Shown here one piece after another: positions 5,498 to 7,357 of a stretch of 7,357 bases of DNA. The stretch covers positions 1-7,357 of the forward strand of contig WFWP01000037.1 of assembly GCA_015491055.1 (NCBI GenBank), written 5' to 3'. The notes under the pieces were generated by a model that ran no database searches, was not told the origin of the DNA, and saw only the letters and a program-made list of their open reading frames with translations. The position numbers and the translations under genes were made by a program. Source of the DNA: Patescibacteria group bacterium. Lineage in GTDB: Bacteria > Patescibacteriota > Minisyncoccia > Phycocordibacterales > UBA2100. The first letter of the stretch is position 1. Every line of letters starts with the position of its first letter.

Positions 5498-5581
5498 TAA
5501 ATATAAATGAAATAATCTTATCCAAGTTACATAAACGCGATTTTACGAAGCAAAATGTTCACTCTTTGAATCCTTGTACGA

Positions 5582-5593
5582 GGACACTTGTCC
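5582..5593. promoter_or_regulatory. RGAC-N4-GTCY palindrome upstream of comM
   Basis: GGACACTTGTCC, a 12-base inverted repeat (5-bp arms, two-base centre) ending 32 bases before the comM -10, adjacent to the -35 region. Nearly the same sequence lies upstream of yraN. It is well placed for an operator, but no regulator can be named. Confidence 0.35.
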
Positions 5594-5622
5594 CCACATC
5601 GCAATACAAAGCAATTAACAAT

Positions 5623-5631
5623 TGGTATACT
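5623..5631 (+). promoter_or_regulatory. comM promoter, extended -10 (leaderless)
   Basis: TGGTATACT is an extended -10 (TG-N-TATACT, 5 of 6 in the hexamer) ending seven bases before the ATG at 5639. The expected -35 position holds AATACA (5603-5608, 3 of 6), which the extended -10 may make dispensable. Transcription is predicted to begin at 5638-5639, so the upstream in-frame ATG at 5588 would not be in the mRNA. Confidence 0.6.
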
Positions 5632-5638
5632 TTCTTGC

Positions 5639-7219
5639 ATGACTAAAAATTTCGCAAGAGTGTATAGTGCGCAAACACATTTGCTTGACGCTTTTATTGT
5701 TAATGTGGAGGTGGATTTATCCAAGGGTTTGCACTCATTTAATGTTGTCGGACTCGCGGATAGGGCGGTGGATGAAGCAAAAGACAGAATAAGCGCCGCT
5801 ATAAAAAACTCCGGGTACAAACCTCCGAAATCTTACAATAGAAAAATAATAATATCTTTGGCGCCCGCCAATATACGCAAAGAAGGACCTCAATTTGATT
5901 TACCTATGGCTTTGGGGTATTTATTGGCATCGCGAGAAATAGAATTTAATCCGGAAAAAAAGATATTTTTAGGTGAACTGGCATTAGATGGAACGGTTCG
6001 CCCGATACGCGGAACCTTGGCATTGGTATTGTCGGCAAAAGAAGCGGGGTTTGAAGATGTGTTTGTACCTGAAGAAAATGCCGACGAAGCCGCGCTTGTC
6101 GCGGGAATAAATATATATGGAGTTAAAACTTTAAGAGATCTTATTCAACACATAAATACAAAAGATGTGTCAGCTCCTGCCAACAAAATAACACCCGTAA
6201 AACCGTCAAAGATCCAAAAAACACCACGCACAACAAGAGTGTTTTTTGAAGATATAGCAGGTCAAGAAACAGCAAAAAGAGGTTTGATAATAGCGGCCGC
6301 CGGAGGTCATAATATAGCATTATTCGGCCCTCCCGGAACCGGAAAAACCATGCTCGCCAAAGCATTTGTCGGCATATTGCCTCCTTTGAATTTTGATGAG
6401 GCCATGGAAGTGACCAGTATACACTCAATAGCGGGAACATTGTCGGAAACCATGATTACAAACCCGCCCATACGCTCACCGCACCATACTGCAAGTTATG
6501 TATCCTTGGTGGGTGGTGGATCATACCCAAAACCGGGGGAAGTAACTTTGGCACACAGAGGTGTATTATTTATGGATGAATTCCCGGAATTTGACAAAAA
6601 AGTTATAGATTCATTACGACAACCGCTTGAAGATGGAGTGGTTACTATAAGCAGGGCTAAAGGCACCGCGCAATTTCCGGCACAATTTATATTGATAGCT
6701 GCATTAAACCCATGTCCTTGCGGGTATTTGGGTACACACAAATGCAAATGTTCGGCGCATGAAATAAACAGGTATAACAAAAAAATAAGCGGTCCGATAA
6801 TGGACAGGATTGATATGTGGATAGAAGTCGGACCCATAGACTACGAAAAACTTAAAACCGTGCATTTATCAAAGGATAAATCACAAACGGAACGAGCCAT
6901 ACATGCGGTTCGTACCGCAAGAAAGATACAAAATACACGATTTAACTCGCGTAAAATGGGAGATGATTCAAATGGAGAACATGTGAAACTAAATGCGCAC
7001 ATGAACAATAAAGACCTGGCAAATTTTGCAAAATTAAGCGAAGATGCGGAGCAAATTTTAAATTTGAGCGCGCAAAAACAAGGTCTTTCTCCTCGCGCGT
7101 ATCACAGGGTTGTTAAACTTGCGCGAACAATAGCGGATATTGAACAACAAGAAAGCATATTACAAAATCATGTGCTGGAAGCTTTGAGTTACAGGCCAAA
7201 AATTACGGAAATGTTATAG
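5639..7219 (+). CDS. comM: ComM/YifB family AAA+ ATPase (Mg-chelatase-like)
   Basis: A hexameric AAA+ helicase of the family that promotes branch migration of recombination intermediates in natural transformation (shown for ComM in other bacteria); cytoplasmic. The 526 residues are family-typical. The N-terminal ChlI/Lon-protease-like domain (about 5-175) contains NVVGLADRAVDEAKDRI and GPQFDLPMALG. The AAA+ core has Walker A GPPGTGKT (230-237), SPHHTAS (280-286), Walker B GVLFMDEFPEF (308-318; D313, E314), NPCPCGYLG (357-365) with C359, C361, C369 and C371, and SGPIMDRIDM (384-393) with R390. The C-terminal domain carries SPRAYHRVVKLARTIADIE (484-502). Residues 184-200 form a basic, proline-rich linker. 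The frame extends to an ATG at 5588, but the family N-terminus (FARVYSAQT) and the extended -10 at 5623-5631 support 5639. It ends with TAG; repeat module A follows 25 bases later. Confidence 0.96.
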   Translation: MTKNFARVYSAQTHLLDAFIVNVEVDLSKGLHSFNVVGLADRAVDEAKDRISAAIKNSGYKPPKSYNRKIIISLAPANIRKEGPQFDLPMALGYLLASREIEFNPEKKIFLGELALDGTVRPIRGTLALVLSAKEAGFEDVFVPEENADEAALVAGINIYGVKTLRDLIQHINTKDVSAPANKITPVKPSKIQKTPRTTRVFFEDIAGQETAKRGLIIAAAGGHNIALFGPPGTGKTMLAKAFVGILPPLNFDEAMEVTSIHSIAGTLSETMITNPPIRSPHHTASYVSLVGGGSYPKPGEVTLAHRGVLFMDEFPEFDKKVIDSLRQPLEDGVVTISRAKGTAQFPAQFILIAALNPCPCGYLGTHKCKCSAHEINRYNKKISGPIMDRIDMWIEVGPIDYEKLKTVHLSKDKSQTERAIHAVRTARKIQNTRFNSRKMGDDSNGEHVKLNAHMNNKDLANFAKLSEDAEQILNLSAQKQGLSPRAYHRVVKLARTIADIEQQESILQNHVLEALSYRPKITEML

Positions 7220-7244
7220 TTATATAATGCAAGATACAAAACCG

Positions 7245-7357
7245 TTATAACGAATATGAATTTTTATAAAAATTTCTCGGTTAAGAAATCCGTTTGAAAT
7301 TTTGAACGCGCAATCGCGCAGTCGGTTGCAATGCTTTTTCCTTCCTTAAACATTTAC
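7245..7357 (+). repeat. Dispersed repeat module A, copy 2 (cut by window end)
   Basis: Matches 1406-1512 at a constant offset of 5839, same orientation. The 16-bp palindrome, the 8-bp inverted repeat (7269-7276 with 7296-7303) and the 7-bp stem followed by TTTTT (7310-7339) are all preserved. The last bases (CCTTCCTTAAACATTTAC) resemble the 5' arm of the A/B hairpin of copy 1, so a module B may follow beyond the window. It lies just downstream of comM, where its stem and T-run might end transcription. Confidence 0.85.
7310..7339 (+). terminator. Possible intrinsic terminator of comM within repeat module A
   Basis: GCAATCG/CGGTTGC stem with a six-base loop, then AATGC and TTTTT, 90 bases after the comM stop. 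Position and strand fit, but the five-base gap before the T-run is atypical and the element also occurs at 1471-1500 with no gene ending upstream on that strand, so termination is tentative. Confidence 0.3.

Noticed and set aside
5588..5638. Longer N-terminus for ComM
   Set aside because: The extension overlaps the extended -10 promoter and adds residues foreign to the family N-terminus.
639..7219. Alternative genetic code with reassigned UGA, as in some CPR lineages
   Set aside because: truB ends at a TGA in the expected place, and none of the other genes needs an in-frame TGA to be complete.

Overview
The window is an AT-rich bacterial chromosome segment with six protein genes, one tRNA gene and several structured intergenic regions. 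The compact housekeeping set (a TruB lacking a C-terminal extension, a CCA-adding enzyme with an HD domain, ExoIII, YraN, a short C4 zinc-finger TraR/DksA protein, ComM), the absence of clear Shine-Dalgarno sequences and a tRNA without an encoded CCA end best fit a Candidate Phyla Radiation (Patescibacteria) genome, probably Parcubacteria-like. That placement is an inference from protein character, not a database match. TGA, TAA and TAG all act as stops, so the code looks standard.

Layout. 1-554 (-): start-proximal 184 codons of an unrecognised membrane-anchored protein with an Asn-rich linker. 639-1328 (-): truB. 1329-1729: a 401-base gap holding the truB promoter, a composite repeat (module A then module B, joined by a hairpin) and a tRNA promoter. 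1730-1801 (+): tRNA-Arg(UCG). 1835-3307 (+): cca. 3308-3598: a gap with a second copy of module B; I see nothing convincing in 3308-3431. 3599-4387 (-): xth. 4388-4630: the divergent gap between xth and yraN, with a head-to-tail array of DnaA boxes. 4631-5035 (+): yraN. 5150-5497 (+): a TraR/DksA-family gene. 5639-7219 (+): comM. 7245-7357: a second copy of module A, cut by the window end.

Themes. (1) The DnaA-box array sits where transcription diverges: yraN, the DksA-like gene and comM run right, xth, truB and the partial gene run left, and only tRNA-Arg/cca opposes this. It is a candidate replication origin or DnaA-controlled region. (2) For truB, xth, yraN, the DksA-like gene and comM, a -10-like hexamer ends 6-8 bases before the start codon, predicting leaderless mRNAs. 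These promoters also settle the starts of the last two genes. (3) Two modular, potentially structured repeats recur, all in one orientation. (4) Twelve-base palindromes of the form RGAC-N4-GTCY lie upstream of each of the three rightward genes.

Functionally, tRNA-Arg and cca form a tRNA-maturation pair, truB also serves tRNA, and xth, yraN and comM are DNA-processing genes (repair nuclease, resolvase-fold protein, branch-migration helicase).
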